From contig NZ_CP091285.1 of NCBI RefSeq assembly GCF_021650975.2, positions 4,402,001-4,466,000 of the forward strand: a DNA stretch of 64,000 bases. Direction: 5' to 3'. The position numbers were made by a program, and so were the translations under genes. The stretch comes from Flavobacterium jumunjinense (GTDB lineage: Bacteria; Bacteroidota; Bacteroidia; Flavobacteriales; Flavobacteriaceae). Position 1 is the stretch's first letter, and each line of letters opens with the position of its first letter. Under the pieces are notes generated by a model, which saw only the letters and a list, made by a program, of their open reading frames with translations, was not told the DNA's origin and did not search any database. Shown here piece by piece: positions 33,480-43,172 of this stretch.

Positions 33480-35444
33480 TTAAAATTTCATTTTTTGAAT
33501 CCTAACAGCATTCAGGATTGCTAATAAAGCTACACCCACATCTGCAAAAACAGCTTCCCACATGGTTGCTAAACCTCCTGCTCCTAAAACCAAAACAATA
33601 GCTTTAACACTAAACGCTAAAATAATATTTTGCCATACAATTTTCTTGGTTTGTTTGCCAATAGCTATTGCCATTGGAATTTTGCTTGGCCTATCGTCTT
33701 GAATTACTATATCTGCAGTTTCAATGGTAGCATCACTTCCTAATCCTCCCATAGCTATTCCTGCGCTACTTAGTGCAACAACAGGAGCATCATTCACTCC
33801 ATCACCAACAAAAGCAACAGTTTGCTTTGTCGCTAATATTTCTTTAACCTTGTTTACTTTGTCTTCTGGTAATAGGTTTCCAAAGGCATTCTTTATGTTT
33901 AGCTTTTGTGCTACAAATTGCACAACAGTATTTTTATCGCCACTTAACATGGTTGTTTGTATTCCTAAGTCTTTGAGTTTTTTTATGGCATCGAAAGCGT
34001 CTTCTTTAATACTATCGGCAATGGTTATATATCCAACAAATAGACCATCATAAGCAACTGCAATAGTGGTATATACAATGCTTTCCGGATCAATAGTATA
34101 AGAAATTGAGAATTTGTCTAATAATTTAAAATTGCCTACTAAAATTTCTTTGTTATTCGTCCTAGCTCTTAATCCATGCCCTGCAATCTCTTCAACTTCC
34201 TCGAAGATTATTGTTCTATCTACTTCTCCAACAAATTCACGAATAGCGGTTGCTACAGGGTGCGTGCTTTGGCTTTCTAATGCATTAACTATTTTTAAAA
34301 TTTCATTTTTATTAAGTTCTGACTTAAAAACCACATCTTGAACCTTAAAAACACCTTCCGTTAATGTTCCTGTCTTATCCATAACTACATTTTGAATGAT
34401 AGCCAAAATATCTAAGAAGTTGCTTCCTTTCACTAGAATACCGTTTTTACTTGCTGCTCCAATGCCACCAAAATATCCTAACGGAATGCTAATAACCAAA
34501 GCACATGGACAGGAAATAACTAAAAAAATTAAGGCCCTATATAGCCATTGACTAAAAGAATATTCTGGAACAAACAAGACGGGTAAAAAACAAATTAAAA
34601 CGGCTAAAAGAACCACAATAGGAGTATAAACTTTAGCAAATTTTCTTATAAATAATTCTGTTGGAGCTTTTCTTGAAGTAGCCTCTTCCACCATTTCTAA
34701 TATTTTAGACAACTTACTATCTGAATAAACTGTTGTAACCTTTATTAGAGAAACTGTAGTGAGATTGATCATTCCTGCCAACACAACATCTTCTTTCTTT
34801 TTAGTGTCGGGCTTGCTCTCTCCTGTTAAAGCCGCTGTATTAAAGGAACCAAAATCTGATAATAAAATTCCATCTAGTCCAACTTTTTCCCCAGGTTTTA
34901 GTTGAATTATTTGTCCAACTTGTACTGTTTCTGATTTTACTTTTGAAACCTTATTGTTTTCATCGAGAAGAGTTACCTCATCTGGTCGTTGATCTAATAA
35001 ACTTTTTATGTTTTTTTTAGCTCTAGTAACGGCTAAAGTTTGGAATATTTCTCCAACCGAATAAAAAAGCATTACAGCCACTCCTTCAGGATATTCGCCT
35101 ATTGCAAAAGCTCCAATTGTTGCTATTGACATTAAAAAAAATTCTGAAAATATAGTCCCTTTTTTAATGCTTAATAAGGCTTCTTTTAATACAGGAAATC
35201 CAACAGGTAAATAAGCAATACTATACCATAGTATTCTTGCCCAACCTGAAAACCAGGATTGAGAAAGATATATATCGAAATATATTCCTAATACCAATAA
35301 TAGAAATGAAATTATTGCTGGCAAAAACATTTTTAAAATACTCTCATTTTGAGCTTCATGATCATGACCATTTTGGTCACTATGGCTATGAGTTTCTTTG
35401 GCCTCATGTGAGCAGCAATTCATGGAATCTAATTTTTTTGACAT
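33480..35444 (-). CDS. heavy-metal P-type ATPase (Zn/Cd/Pb type)
   Basis: Exports divalent metal ions across the inner membrane using ATP. Of 654 residues, the first 35 are His-rich (ETHSHSDQNGHDHEAQ) with CC at 10-11, replacing an HMA domain. The family motifs are TGES phosphatase loop (LTGESKP), CPCALVIS in the ion-binding helix, DKTGTLTEG with the phosphorylated Asp, STHPVATAI and GDGVNDAPVVALSSAGIAMG. CPC with the His-rich start and MWEAVFADVGVALLAILNA in the last helix fit the ZntA group better than CopA, inferred from memory. Belongs to the metal island with an RND pump. Confidence 0.92.
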   Translation of the reverse strand: MSKKLDSMNCCSHEAKETHSHSDQNGHDHEAQNESILKMFLPAIISFLLLVLGIYFDIYLSQSWFSGWARILWYSIAYLPVGFPVLKEALLSIKKGTIFSEFFLMSIATIGAFAIGEYPEGVAVMLFYSVGEIFQTLAVTRAKKNIKSLLDQRPDEVTLLDENNKVSKVKSETVQVGQIIQLKPGEKVGLDGILLSDFGSFNTAALTGESKPDTKKKEDVVLAGMINLTTVSLIKVTTVYSDSKLSKILEMVEEATSRKAPTELFIRKFAKVYTPIVVLLAVLICFLPVLFVPEYSFSQWLYRALIFLVISCPCALVISIPLGYFGGIGAASKNGILVKGSNFLDILAIIQNVVMDKTGTLTEGVFKVQDVVFKSELNKNEILKIVNALESQSTHPVATAIREFVGEVDRTIIFEEVEEIAGHGLRARTNNKEILVGNFKLLDKFSISYTIDPESIVYTTIAVAYDGLFVGYITIADSIKEDAFDAIKKLKDLGIQTTMLSGDKNTVVQFVAQKLNIKNAFGNLLPEDKVNKVKEILATKQTVAFVGDGVNDAPVVALSSAGIAMGGLGSDATIETADIVIQDDRPSKIPMAIAIGKQTKKIVWQNIILAFSVKAIVLVLGAGGLATMWEAVFADVGVALLAILNAVRIQKMKF

Positions 35445-35467
35445 GATACTATTTTTATTTTAAAATA

Positions 35468-35496
35468 GCACTCGAAATAATTATAAATTCAAGTGC
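35468..35496 (-). promoter_or_regulatory. inverted repeat upstream of the P-type ATPase gene
   Basis: GCACTCGAA (35468-35476), 11-base spacer, TTCAAGTGC (35488-35496): 9-bp inverted repeat with one G-T position, 24 bases before the ATG end at 35444. Location suits a metal-sensor operator. Confidence 0.45.
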
Positions 35497-35693
35497 TTAT
35501 AAAGTTAAACATTATTTTGTTCATGGGCTAAGCATTACACTGTTGAATCAAACATCATAACTAAATTAAAAACGAACAACAGAAAATATAAAATGCTTAT
35601 ATTGTTTGTTTCTTTGTAAAATTGTTAATCCTGAGTTAAACCAATTCAGTATTGCAAAAGACAACAATTTAACAAATAGTCTCTTCAAAATAA

Positions 35694-36935
35694 TTAATGC
35701 GAATGACCTCCTCCGCCTTCATTTTTTATCAAATGACTTTGTATATAATAGGCTCCTTTTAGGGCTATTTTTGCTTCTTTTTCTATTTTTTGTAATAGAT
35801 TAATTTGAACATAACCCAATTGGCTCGCTCCTGTTTTTACTTCAATTCGTTGAAAGTGAAATTCTTTTTCTTTTTCTCCTGTTTCGAGTTCAATGGTTTC
35901 CAATACAAATATAAATTCTCTTCCATCTGCTTTTACAACAGCATCAACAGGTAATGCATACACACTTTGCGCTCCAATATCGATTAGTGCGTTGACATAC
36001 ATTCCAGAGATTAATTTTTGATCTTTGTTGTGTATATCGGCATGAACTGCTACTGCTTTTGTGTCGTTTTCAAATGCTTTTCCAACACTAAAAACTGTGC
36101 CTGTAACTTCTGTATTATCTTGATTGGTGAGTATAAAACGTACTTTTTGCCCTTTTTCAACTTTATACAAGTCTTTTTCGTAGACTAATAAATCAACATG
36201 CAATTTAGAATTATCTACAATAGTTAGCAATGGTTTTCCAACTTCAACATTACTTCCAATCTTTATATTAATTTCTGTAACATAGCCCGAAATTGGAGCT
36301 ACTACACCAACTATTGTGGTTGCAATTCCATTTGGGTTAATATTGAACACGTTTAACTGTTTTTGCAATGAACTAAAACGTGCTTTTTCTATCTCATAAT
36401 CGGATTTCGTCTTTTGAAATGTTTTTTTGGAATTTACTTCTTCTTCATTTAATCTTTTCTGTCTTTCGAATTCTAATTTTAGAAATTCTAAATTACTTTT
36501 AGAGGTGAGGTAGCTTTCCTGAAGTTTCGCAAATTCTGGACTTTCAATTGTTACAATAGTTTGTCCTTTTTTTACAAATTGCCCTTCTTCTATTAAAATT
36601 CTTTTAATAATTCCAGTTGTATGCACAGAAACATCTGCTTGATTTTGAGGTGGCAATTTTGTATAACCATTTGCACTAATTACCTCATTCAAGTTCTTTT
36701 TACTAAATGTACCTAATTCAATTTCTGCCGATTTAAATTGAGCTTCATTTAAGGCCACTTCTTTTATATTTGAAGTTGTACTTTCTCCAGTAGCTACTTC
36801 GGTTTCACCATGATCGTGTCCTTCATGACTATCGTGATTATGACTCTCATTTTCTGTATGTCTAAAAGAAAAATAAAGTAGTATTGCTACAACTACAACA
36901 GCAATAATTGCAACTATTTTATAGGTGTTTTTCAT
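35694..36935 (-). CDS. RND efflux periplasmic adaptor (CzcB/CusB type)
   Basis: Membrane-fusion protein linking the RND pump to the outer-membrane channel. The 413 residues begin with a membrane anchor (IVAIIAVVVVAILLYFSF), then a His-rich segment (ESHNHDSHEGHDHGE) likely to bind metal. The barrel-sandwich half-motifs are IKRILIEEGQFVKKGQTIV and VVAPISGYVTEINIKIGSNV, joined by an alpha-hairpin coiled coil of about 100 residues. It ends in GGGGHSH. The gene lies 82 bases downstream of the pump gene, in the same direction. Confidence 0.92.
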   Translation of the reverse strand: MKNTYKIVAIIAVVVVAILLYFSFRHTENESHNHDSHEGHDHGETEVATGESTTSNIKEVALNEAQFKSAEIELGTFSKKNLNEVISANGYTKLPPQNQADVSVHTTGIIKRILIEEGQFVKKGQTIVTIESPEFAKLQESYLTSKSNLEFLKLEFERQKRLNEEEVNSKKTFQKTKSDYEIEKARFSSLQKQLNVFNINPNGIATTIVGVVAPISGYVTEINIKIGSNVEVGKPLLTIVDNSKLHVDLLVYEKDLYKVEKGQKVRFILTNQDNTEVTGTVFSVGKAFENDTKAVAVHADIHNKDQKLISGMYVNALIDIGAQSVYALPVDAVVKADGREFIFVLETIELETGEKEKEFHFQRIEVKTGASQLGYVQINLLQKIEKEAKIALKGAYYIQSHLIKNEGGGGHSH

Positions 36936-37017
36936 TTATATTATTTTTTTACCTAAGATATCGCCTGTATTTATCCTATATTGAAATAGTGAAACAAGAC
37001 AATTACAAAGCTTATTT

Positions 37018-40000
37018 TTATTGATTTGTTAAATATTGAAGATTAATTATCGTTTGATTGTAATTTAGAATTGCTTCTCCATAATTCATTTGAATTTTAA
37101 GTGCTGTTTCTAAACTATTCACATATTCATAATATGAAATTGCTCCATTTAAATAGCCTTTAGATGCATTTTTAATGATTTCATTTGCATTTGGAACTGC
37201 AATTTCTGTATAATAATCTACTAATGATTTGTATGTTTTTAATTGTTCCTTTTGTTGTAGAAACTGACTTTGAACTTGTTCTTCCAAATAGCTTAAATGC
37301 TGTTTTTCTGCTTCTATTCTTGTTTGTGCTGCTTTAGATTTAGCAATTGTACTTCCCATAAAAATAGGCAATGAAACACCAACTGAAAATCCAGTAAAAC
37401 GTAACGATGAATCATAAGTTACCATTTGTCCGTTAACTTCATGATTACCTTGCATGGATTGCATAAAATAGCCCGCAGAAAACTCTGGATAGAAAGATGA
37501 TTTTTCTAATTTATGATTGGCTTCTGCTATTTTAATTTGATTATTTGCCAATTGAACCGAAGTATTCTGCTTTATTTGAGTACTATCTACTGTTGTAATT
37601 ATAGGACTGAAAGTTGTCTCTGAAACTTCAAAGTCGGATTCTAAGTTCAATAAAGTCTTTAATTTCGCCTTTTCAATGAGAATTCTGGTATCGTTTTGTT
37701 TAATCTCTTGTTCTAGCTCTTGTTGTTTTGCAATAGCAACATTCTTTTCTAGCGCATTTGTTTCACCTGTTGTATATCTTAAATTGGCAGCTTTAACAAA
37801 TTTTTGCATCACACTGTTTTGCTCTGTCAATAATCTATTTTGGTTGCTATAGAACAACATTGCATTCCATGACTGACGAATGGCATAGGTTGTTTCTTGT
37901 TTAGAAATTCCAACCTTAGTTTCACTTTCATTATTGGTTTCATTTAGCAGTTTTTTCTTTGCACTAATTTGAAACGGATTAAAGCTTTGGTTTATACTGA
38001 AATTCTTATCGTTCGAATAGGTATTAATTTGTCCAAACGTTCCAACAAACTCTGTTTTTGGCAATTCAAAAGCAGATTTTGTGAGTTGCTTATTCATTTT
38101 AGCTTCTAAAACTGAAGCCTGAATTCCTTTATTATTTTTTACCCCTAATGCAATTGCTTGATTAAGATCTAATTTTTGAACTTCTTGTCCGTTAGTCGTT
38201 AAAGTGAATAATGAAACAGTAATTAAAGCAATTGTTTTAGGAATACTATTTTTCGGTTTGTGAATTCCTTTTTCTAAATAGAAATACAAAATTGGTAAAA
38301 CAATTAATGTTAACAAAGTAGCCGATAAAAGTCCGCCAATTACAACCGTAGCTAAAGGTTTTTGAACCTCTGCTCCTGCACTACTACTTATTGCCATTGG
38401 TAAGAATCCTAATGATGCTACTGCAGCTGTCATTATAACAGGACGTAAACGTACTTTTGTGCCCTCTTTAATTCGATCATAGACATTATCCATTCCTTCT
38501 TCTTTTAATTGGTTAAAATAACCTATTAATACAATTCCATTTAATACGGCTACTCCGAAAAGTGCAATAAAACCAACGCCCGCAGAAATACTAAAAGGCA
38601 TGTCACGCAACCAAAGTGCGAAAACACCACCAATAGCAGAAAAAGGAATTGCCGTAAATATTAATAAGGATTGTTTTGTAGATTTAAAGGTGAAAAACAA
38701 CAAAATAAATATTAATCCTAAAGCAACAGGAACTGCAATCATTAATCTATTACTTGCTTCAATTAAATTTTGAAATTGACCACCATAGGTTGTATAATAT
38801 CCATCGGGTAATTTTAGATTCGCATCTAATTTAGTTTGAATTTTTTCAACTACCGATTTAACATCTGTACCACGAACATTAAACCCAACAACAATTCTTC
38901 TTTTTCCTTCTTCTCGCGAAATTTGCATTGGTCCATCTTCATAATTAACATCTGCAACTTGCTCTAAAGGAATTTGACTTCCAGAAGCTAAGGTTACAAA
39001 TAGTGATTTTAAATTTGAAATATCGTTTCTACTATTACTCTCTAAGCGAACAACCATATCAAATCGTTTTTCACCTTCGTAAACCGTACCCGCTGTTTCT
39101 CCAGCAAAACCCATTCTTATAACTCTATTCAAATCACTTACTTTTAATCCGTAAGCAGCCATTTTATCTTTATTATAACGAATTGTAATTTGAGGTAAAC
39201 CTGCCACACGTTCTGCTTTTGCATCGGTAACTCCTTCAATATTATTAATCATTTGAACTACTTCTTCTCCTTTACTGACTAACATATTGATGTCTTCTCC
39301 AAATATTTTAATAGCCACATCACTTCGCACACCTGTCATTAATTCATTAAAACGCATTTGAATGGGTTGGGAAAACTCCGTAAAAACACCAGGAATATCT
39401 TCTAATGCTTCTTCCATTTTTTCCATTAACTCTTCTTTTGAATCGGCTGAAGTCCATTCGCTTTTATCTTTCAAAATAATCATTACATCTGCGGCTTCCA
39501 TTGGCATTGGATCGGTTGGAATATCTGCCGAACCAATTTTAGAAACAATCATTTTAATTTCAGGAAACTTCGCCTTTAAAATTTGTTCTGCTTTTGTAGT
39601 GGCTTCTACTTCTTGAGATAGTGAACTTCCCGATGCTATAATTACATGGGTTGCAATATCACCTTCATCTAAAGTGGGAATAAACTCGCCTCCTAAACTA
39701 TTAAAAACAAATAATGAAACAGCAAATAATGCAACAGCGATTATAAGAATAGCTTCTTTAACCCGTAATGCTTTCTCTAAAATAGGTTCGTAAATAGCAT
39801 GCAACTTTTCAATAATTCGATCACTAATATTTCGTTTATGTCCTGTTTGTTTTTTCAATACTAAAGCAGACATCATAGGAACATAGGTTAATGATAATAA
39901 AAACGCTCCTAAAATTGCAAAAGAAACCGTTTGCGCCATAGGACCAAACATTTTTCCTTCAATACCTACTAAGGCTAAAATAGGCAAGTAAACAATTAAA

Positions 40001-41361
40001 ATAATAATTTCTCCAAAAGCAGCACTACTTCTAATTTTTGAAGAAGCAGTATATACTTCCTCATTCATTTCTGCTGTAGTTAACTTTCTTTTTTTACTAA
40101 CTTGTAATCGATGTACGATTGCCTCCACAATAATAACAGCACCATCCACGATAAGTCCGAAATCGATTGCTCCTAAACTCATTAAATTCCCGCTAATTCC
40201 GAATAGTTTCATCATGGAAATTGCAAACAATAAAGCCAATGGAATTACCGAAGCTACCACTAAACCTGCTCGCCAATTTCCTAATAAAAGAACAAGTATA
40301 AAAACAACAATTAAAGCACCTTCAATAAGGTTTTTTTCAACAGTACCAATTGCGTTATTAACCAAAACAGAACGATCTAGAAAAGGGGCTACCATTACAC
40401 CTTCTGGTAATGATTTTTTTATTTGTTCCATTTTTTCTTTTACAAGGTTTACCACTTCACCACTATTCTCTCCTTTTAACATCATTACCATTCCAGAAAC
40501 ATCTTCCCCTTTTCCGTCTTTAGTGACTGCTCCATAACGTATAGCGCTTCCTATTTGAACTTTTGCAACATCGCGAATTAAAACTGGAACACCGTTTTGA
40601 TTTTTGACTACAATTTTTTCAATATCTTCAATAGAAGTAACCATACCAATACCTCGAATAAAATAAGCATACGGTTTTTTGTCAATATATGCTCCACCTG
40701 TATTTTCATTATTCTGTTCTAAAGCATCGAATATTTCTGTAATTGTAGTATTCATATTCTTCAACTTATTCGGTTGAACAGCAATTTCATATTGTTTTAA
40801 AAAACCACCAAGCGTATTTACTTCTGCTACACCTTTTGTACCAGTAAGTTGTGGTTTTATAATCCAATCTTGAATTGTACGAAGTTCTGTGGCATCGTAT
40901 TTTTCTTCATAGCCTTTTTTAGCATAAACAACATATTGATAAATTTCCCCTAAACCTGTTGAAACGGGAGCCATTTCTGGTGTTCCCAATGTTGTAGGAA
41001 TTATTTTTTCTGCTTCTTTTAATCGTTCAGAAATTTGAGCTCTTGCCCAATAAATATCTACACTTTCTTCAAAAACTACAGTAATTACACTCAATCCAAA
41101 TCGACTAATTGATCGTAGCTCAATAACGTTTGGAATTGGTTTTACCGCTTGTTCTATAGGATAGGTAATAAATTGTTCGACTTCTTGTGTTGCTAAAGTT
41201 GGTGAAGTAGTTATAATTTGAACCTGATTATTTGTAATATCGGGTAATGCATCAATTGGCAAATTATAGGCAGAATACATTCCTACAATTGCTAAAATGA
41301 AAGTGAATAGACCAACAATAAATTTATTATTGATACTAAAATGAATGATTTTATCTAACAT
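37018..41361 (-). CDS. CzcA/CusA-type RND pump fused to a TolC-like channel domain
   Basis: The 1447-residue product joins two functions. Residues 1 to about 1035 are a heavy-metal RND transporter: N-terminal NLPIDALPDITNNQVQI, the HME proton-relay motif GAIDFGLIVDGAVIIVEA, and twelve membrane segments with two large periplasmic loops. Residues about 1060-1447 are an outer-membrane-factor (CzcC/TolC) domain: LDLNQAIALGVKNNKGIQA, coiled coils, and YYEYVNSLETALKIQMNY. Between them lies a hydrophobic stretch, TIALITVSLFTLTTNGQEV, that looks like a signal peptide. The normal CzcA length is about 1040. Such fusions are known in Bacteroidetes. The two halves must reach different membranes. Confidence 0.92.
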   Translation of the reverse strand: MLDKIIHFSINNKFIVGLFTFILAIVGMYSAYNLPIDALPDITNNQVQIITTSPTLATQEVEQFITYPIEQAVKPIPNVIELRSISRFGLSVITVVFEESVDIYWARAQISERLKEAEKIIPTTLGTPEMAPVSTGLGEIYQYVVYAKKGYEEKYDATELRTIQDWIIKPQLTGTKGVAEVNTLGGFLKQYEIAVQPNKLKNMNTTITEIFDALEQNNENTGGAYIDKKPYAYFIRGIGMVTSIEDIEKIVVKNQNGVPVLIRDVAKVQIGSAIRYGAVTKDGKGEDVSGMVMMLKGENSGEVVNLVKEKMEQIKKSLPEGVMVAPFLDRSVLVNNAIGTVEKNLIEGALIVVFILVLLLGNWRAGLVVASVIPLALLFAISMMKLFGISGNLMSLGAIDFGLIVDGAVIIVEAIVHRLQVSKKRKLTTAEMNEEVYTASSKIRSSAAFGEIIILIVYLPILALVGIEGKMFGPMAQTVSFAILGAFLLSLTYVPMMSALVLKKQTGHKRNISDRIIEKLHAIYEPILEKALRVKEAILIIAVALFAVSLFVFNSLGGEFIPTLDEGDIATHVIIASGSSLSQEVEATTKAEQILKAKFPEIKMIVSKIGSADIPTDPMPMEAADVMIILKDKSEWTSADSKEELMEKMEEALEDIPGVFTEFSQPIQMRFNELMTGVRSDVAIKIFGEDINMLVSKGEEVVQMINNIEGVTDAKAERVAGLPQITIRYNKDKMAAYGLKVSDLNRVIRMGFAGETAGTVYEGEKRFDMVVRLESNSRNDISNLKSLFVTLASGSQIPLEQVADVNYEDGPMQISREEGKRRIVVGFNVRGTDVKSVVEKIQTKLDANLKLPDGYYTTYGGQFQNLIEASNRLMIAVPVALGLIFILLFFTFKSTKQSLLIFTAIPFSAIGGVFALWLRDMPFSISAGVGFIALFGVAVLNGIVLIGYFNQLKEEGMDNVYDRIKEGTKVRLRPVIMTAAVASLGFLPMAISSSAGAEVQKPLATVVIGGLLSATLLTLIVLPILYFYLEKGIHKPKNSIPKTIALITVSLFTLTTNGQEVQKLDLNQAIALGVKNNKGIQASVLEAKMNKQLTKSAFELPKTEFVGTFGQINTYSNDKNFSINQSFNPFQISAKKKLLNETNNESETKVGISKQETTYAIRQSWNAMLFYSNQNRLLTEQNSVMQKFVKAANLRYTTGETNALEKNVAIAKQQELEQEIKQNDTRILIEKAKLKTLLNLESDFEVSETTFSPIITTVDSTQIKQNTSVQLANNQIKIAEANHKLEKSSFYPEFSAGYFMQSMQGNHEVNGQMVTYDSSLRFTGFSVGVSLPIFMGSTIAKSKAAQTRIEAEKQHLSYLEEQVQSQFLQQKEQLKTYKSLVDYYTEIAVPNANEIIKNASKGYLNGAISYYEYVNSLETALKIQMNYGEAILNYNQTIINLQYLTNQ

Positions 41362-41412
41362 TTTTATTATATAAATGAATTAAAATTAAGCACAGTTGTA
41401 CTTTTTAATTAG

Positions 41413-41456
41413 TATGGATAATTAGTATCCATAAATAATCATCCGAAATTATTCGG
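41413..41456 (-). promoter_or_regulatory. two inverted repeats between the CzcA fusion and the small Cys/His protein
   Basis: TATGGATA (41413-41420), ATTAG, TATCCATA (41426-41433) is a perfect 8-bp repeat; CCGAA (41443-41447), ATTA, TTCGG (41452-41456) is a second. Neither is followed by a T-run on the minus strand, so operators are likelier than terminators. The pump start lies 52 bases further on. Confidence 0.4.
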
Positions 41457-41464
41457 GAAATTCA

Positions 41465-41812
41465 TTATACTAATTGGGGAGGTTGCCAAATACTACCAAA
41501 AAAACTTGGCTGAAGGTTTGACTTATAAAAAGTGTTTTTCGATTGAATTATTACGAAACGAAATGGGAATTCATAAACTAGATAAGGAGAATAGGTTAAA
41601 ACTTGTGCTCCACAACAATTACAGTCGCAAAATGGAGGACAATTGTCTTCTCCATCTTCATGTGAATGTCCTGCATGAGAATCAATAGCTACAGAAATAG
41701 CTTGAGTATAGTTCTCATTTTCATCAATAACTTCATATACTCTCCCGTCTGTACAAGGTAGACAAGAAAGTATAACTATATATATTGATAATATGCTATT
41801 CATCCATTTCAT
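41465..41812 (-). CDS. small Cys/His-rich envelope protein of the metal island (DUF6660-like)
   Basis: The 115-residue product has a hydrophobic N-terminus (ILSIYIVILSCLPC) and a metal-binding-like centre, DSHAGHSHEDGEDNCPPFCD followed by CNCCGAQ, and ends in an aromatic tail (FGSIWQPPQLV). This agrees with flavobacterial DUF6660-type proteins that precede metal efflux pumps, a family I name with some caution. It probably binds metal in the periplasm. It is the first gene of the island in transcription order. Confidence 0.65.
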   Translation of the reverse strand: MKWMNSILSIYIVILSCLPCTDGRVYEVIDENENYTQAISVAIDSHAGHSHEDGEDNCPPFCDCNCCGAQVLTYSPYLVYEFPFRFVIIQSKNTFYKSNLQPSFFGSIWQPPQLV

Positions 41813-41898
41813 TAAAACAAATGTACATTTTTTAATTTATTCTCTTAATTATTTTTTAATATGTTGTTATTTAATCAGCTCTTAAGAGTCTAAAATTA

Positions 41899-42498
41899 TT
41901 ATTGTTTGTTGTCTTCTTCAAATAATAATTTTATGTTCTCATAAGAATTTTGCAAAAGTTCCGGCACTCTTTCTGGATTTACCCACTCTACTTTTTCTAT
42001 ACCTTCATCTTCTTGTCCAATTGGAATTCCTTCAAAGGTAGATTCCATCTCATACCAGTAAGTCTGCTTCAACTTATAACGTCCGTTTCTTTTAAATACA
42101 TGATATGTTTTTTGCAATTTTTTAGTTATAGATAATCCCGAAACACCCGTTTCTTCTTCTACTTCTCTCATAGCTGTTTCCTCCATGCTTTCGTGCTTCT
42201 CGGTTCCTCCTTTTGGCAAATCCCATTTTCCATTTCTAAATATAAATAGAATTTCACCTTTTTTATTGTAAACCAAACCTCCACCTGCTTTTACAACTGG
42301 AATTTTAGCTTTTAGCGTTTTCATAATTAATTTCTCATCTGGATGATACAAGAAAGTATTTTGAATTTCATTTTTAAACATTTTAACAATTAGCTTCTTG
42401 ATATCTATACTCTCCAAAAGAAAAATTTGGAAATTAGTCTCCTTTTGAACTTCATTTGTCAAAAAAAGTGGTTTATCGTTCACAAAAACTTTATACAT
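41899..42498 (-). CDS. NUDIX hydrolase
   Basis: Hydrolyses a nucleoside diphosphate linked to another group. The NUDIX box, GGTEKHESMEETAMREVEEE followed by TGV, agrees with GX5EX7REUXEEXGU and lies at about residues 100-122. Residues 1-65 are an added N-terminal domain (MYKVFVNDKPLFLTN). I start at the ATG at 42498, giving 199 residues; the longer frame begins with GTG at 42525 and would run into the divergent pyrE gene. Substrate not predictable. Confidence 0.88.
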   Translation of the reverse strand: MYKVFVNDKPLFLTNEVQKETNFQIFLLESIDIKKLIVKMFKNEIQNTFLYHPDEKLIMKTLKAKIPVVKAGGGLVYNKKGEILFIFRNGKWDLPKGGTEKHESMEETAMREVEEETGVSGLSITKKLQKTYHVFKRNGRYKLKQTYWYEMESTFEGIPIGQEDEGIEKVEWVNPERVPELLQNSYENIKLLFEEDNKQ

Positions 42499-42501
42499 TT
42501 G
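42494..42501 (+). promoter_or_regulatory. -7 box directly before pyrE
   Basis: TACATTTG fits TAnnTTTG, ends 4 bases before the pyrE ATG at 42506, and overlaps the start codon of the divergent NUDIX gene. Transcription would begin about at the ATG, giving a leaderless pyrE mRNA, if this box is used. Confidence 0.4.
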
Positions 42502-42505
42502 CAAT

Positions 42506-43153
42506 ATGATTTTTAATAACAACACAGCCGAAAAAACAGCCGAATTGCTTTTACAAATAAACGCAATTAAATTAAATTCTAAAAATCCTTTTACATGGGC
42601 TTCTGGCTGGAAGTCTCCAATATATTGTGATAATAGAATAATCCTTTCATTTCCAGCAGTTAGGAATTATATTCGAGAAGAATTTGCTAAAAATATTGAG
42701 AAAAAATTTGGAAAACCTGACGTAATTGCTGGCGTTGCAACTGGTGCAATTGGCATTGGCATACTTGTTGCGGAGTATTTAGGGCTTCCTTTTGTCTATG
42801 TTCGACCAGAAGCAAAGAAGCATGGTCGTCAGAATAAAATTGAAGGTTTTCTACAAAAAGGACAAAGTGTTGTCGTTGTAGAAGATTTAATTAGCACTGG
42901 TGGAAGTAGCCTTTTAGCTGTTGAAGCATTACGTAGTGAAGGAGCAATTATTAAAGGTATGGCTGCAATATTTACTTATGGTTTTGATGTATCTGTTAAT
43001 CGTTTTAAAGAAGAAAATATAGAATTATTTACTTTAAGTGATTATGAAAACCTTCTAAAATGTGCTGTAGAAAAAAAATATATAAACCAAAACGAAATGA
43101 GTACATTACAAGAATGGAGAAAAGATCCTTCCACTTGGAATGTTGAAGTTTAA
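42506..43153 (+). CDS. pyrE: orotate phosphoribosyltransferase
   Basis: Converts orotate and PRPP into OMP in pyrimidine synthesis. The 215-residue protein has the N-terminal FTWASGWKSPIYCDNR substrate region, EAKKHGRQNKIEG with the catalytic lysine and flexible loop, and the PRPP-binding motif VVVVEDLISTGGSS. The ATG at 42506 gives the usual N-terminus (MIFNNNTAEKTAELLLQI). It is divergent from the NUDIX gene with only 7 bases between start codons, and is followed by the SRPBCC gene after 19 bases. Confidence 0.96.
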   Translation: MIFNNNTAEKTAELLLQINAIKLNSKNPFTWASGWKSPIYCDNRIILSFPAVRNYIREEFAKNIEKKFGKPDVIAGVATGAIGIGILVAEYLGLPFVYVRPEAKKHGRQNKIEGFLQKGQSVVVVEDLISTGGSSLLAVEALRSEGAIIKGMAAIFTYGFDVSVNRFKEENIELFTLSDYENLLKCAVEKKYINQNEMSTLQEWRKDPSTWNVEV

Positions 43154-43172
43154 TACAAGAAAAATATATAAA

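Noticed and set aside
33724..34341. Open frames antisense to the P-type ATPase
   Set aside because: Shadow frames of the real gene, with no family match and no start region of their own.
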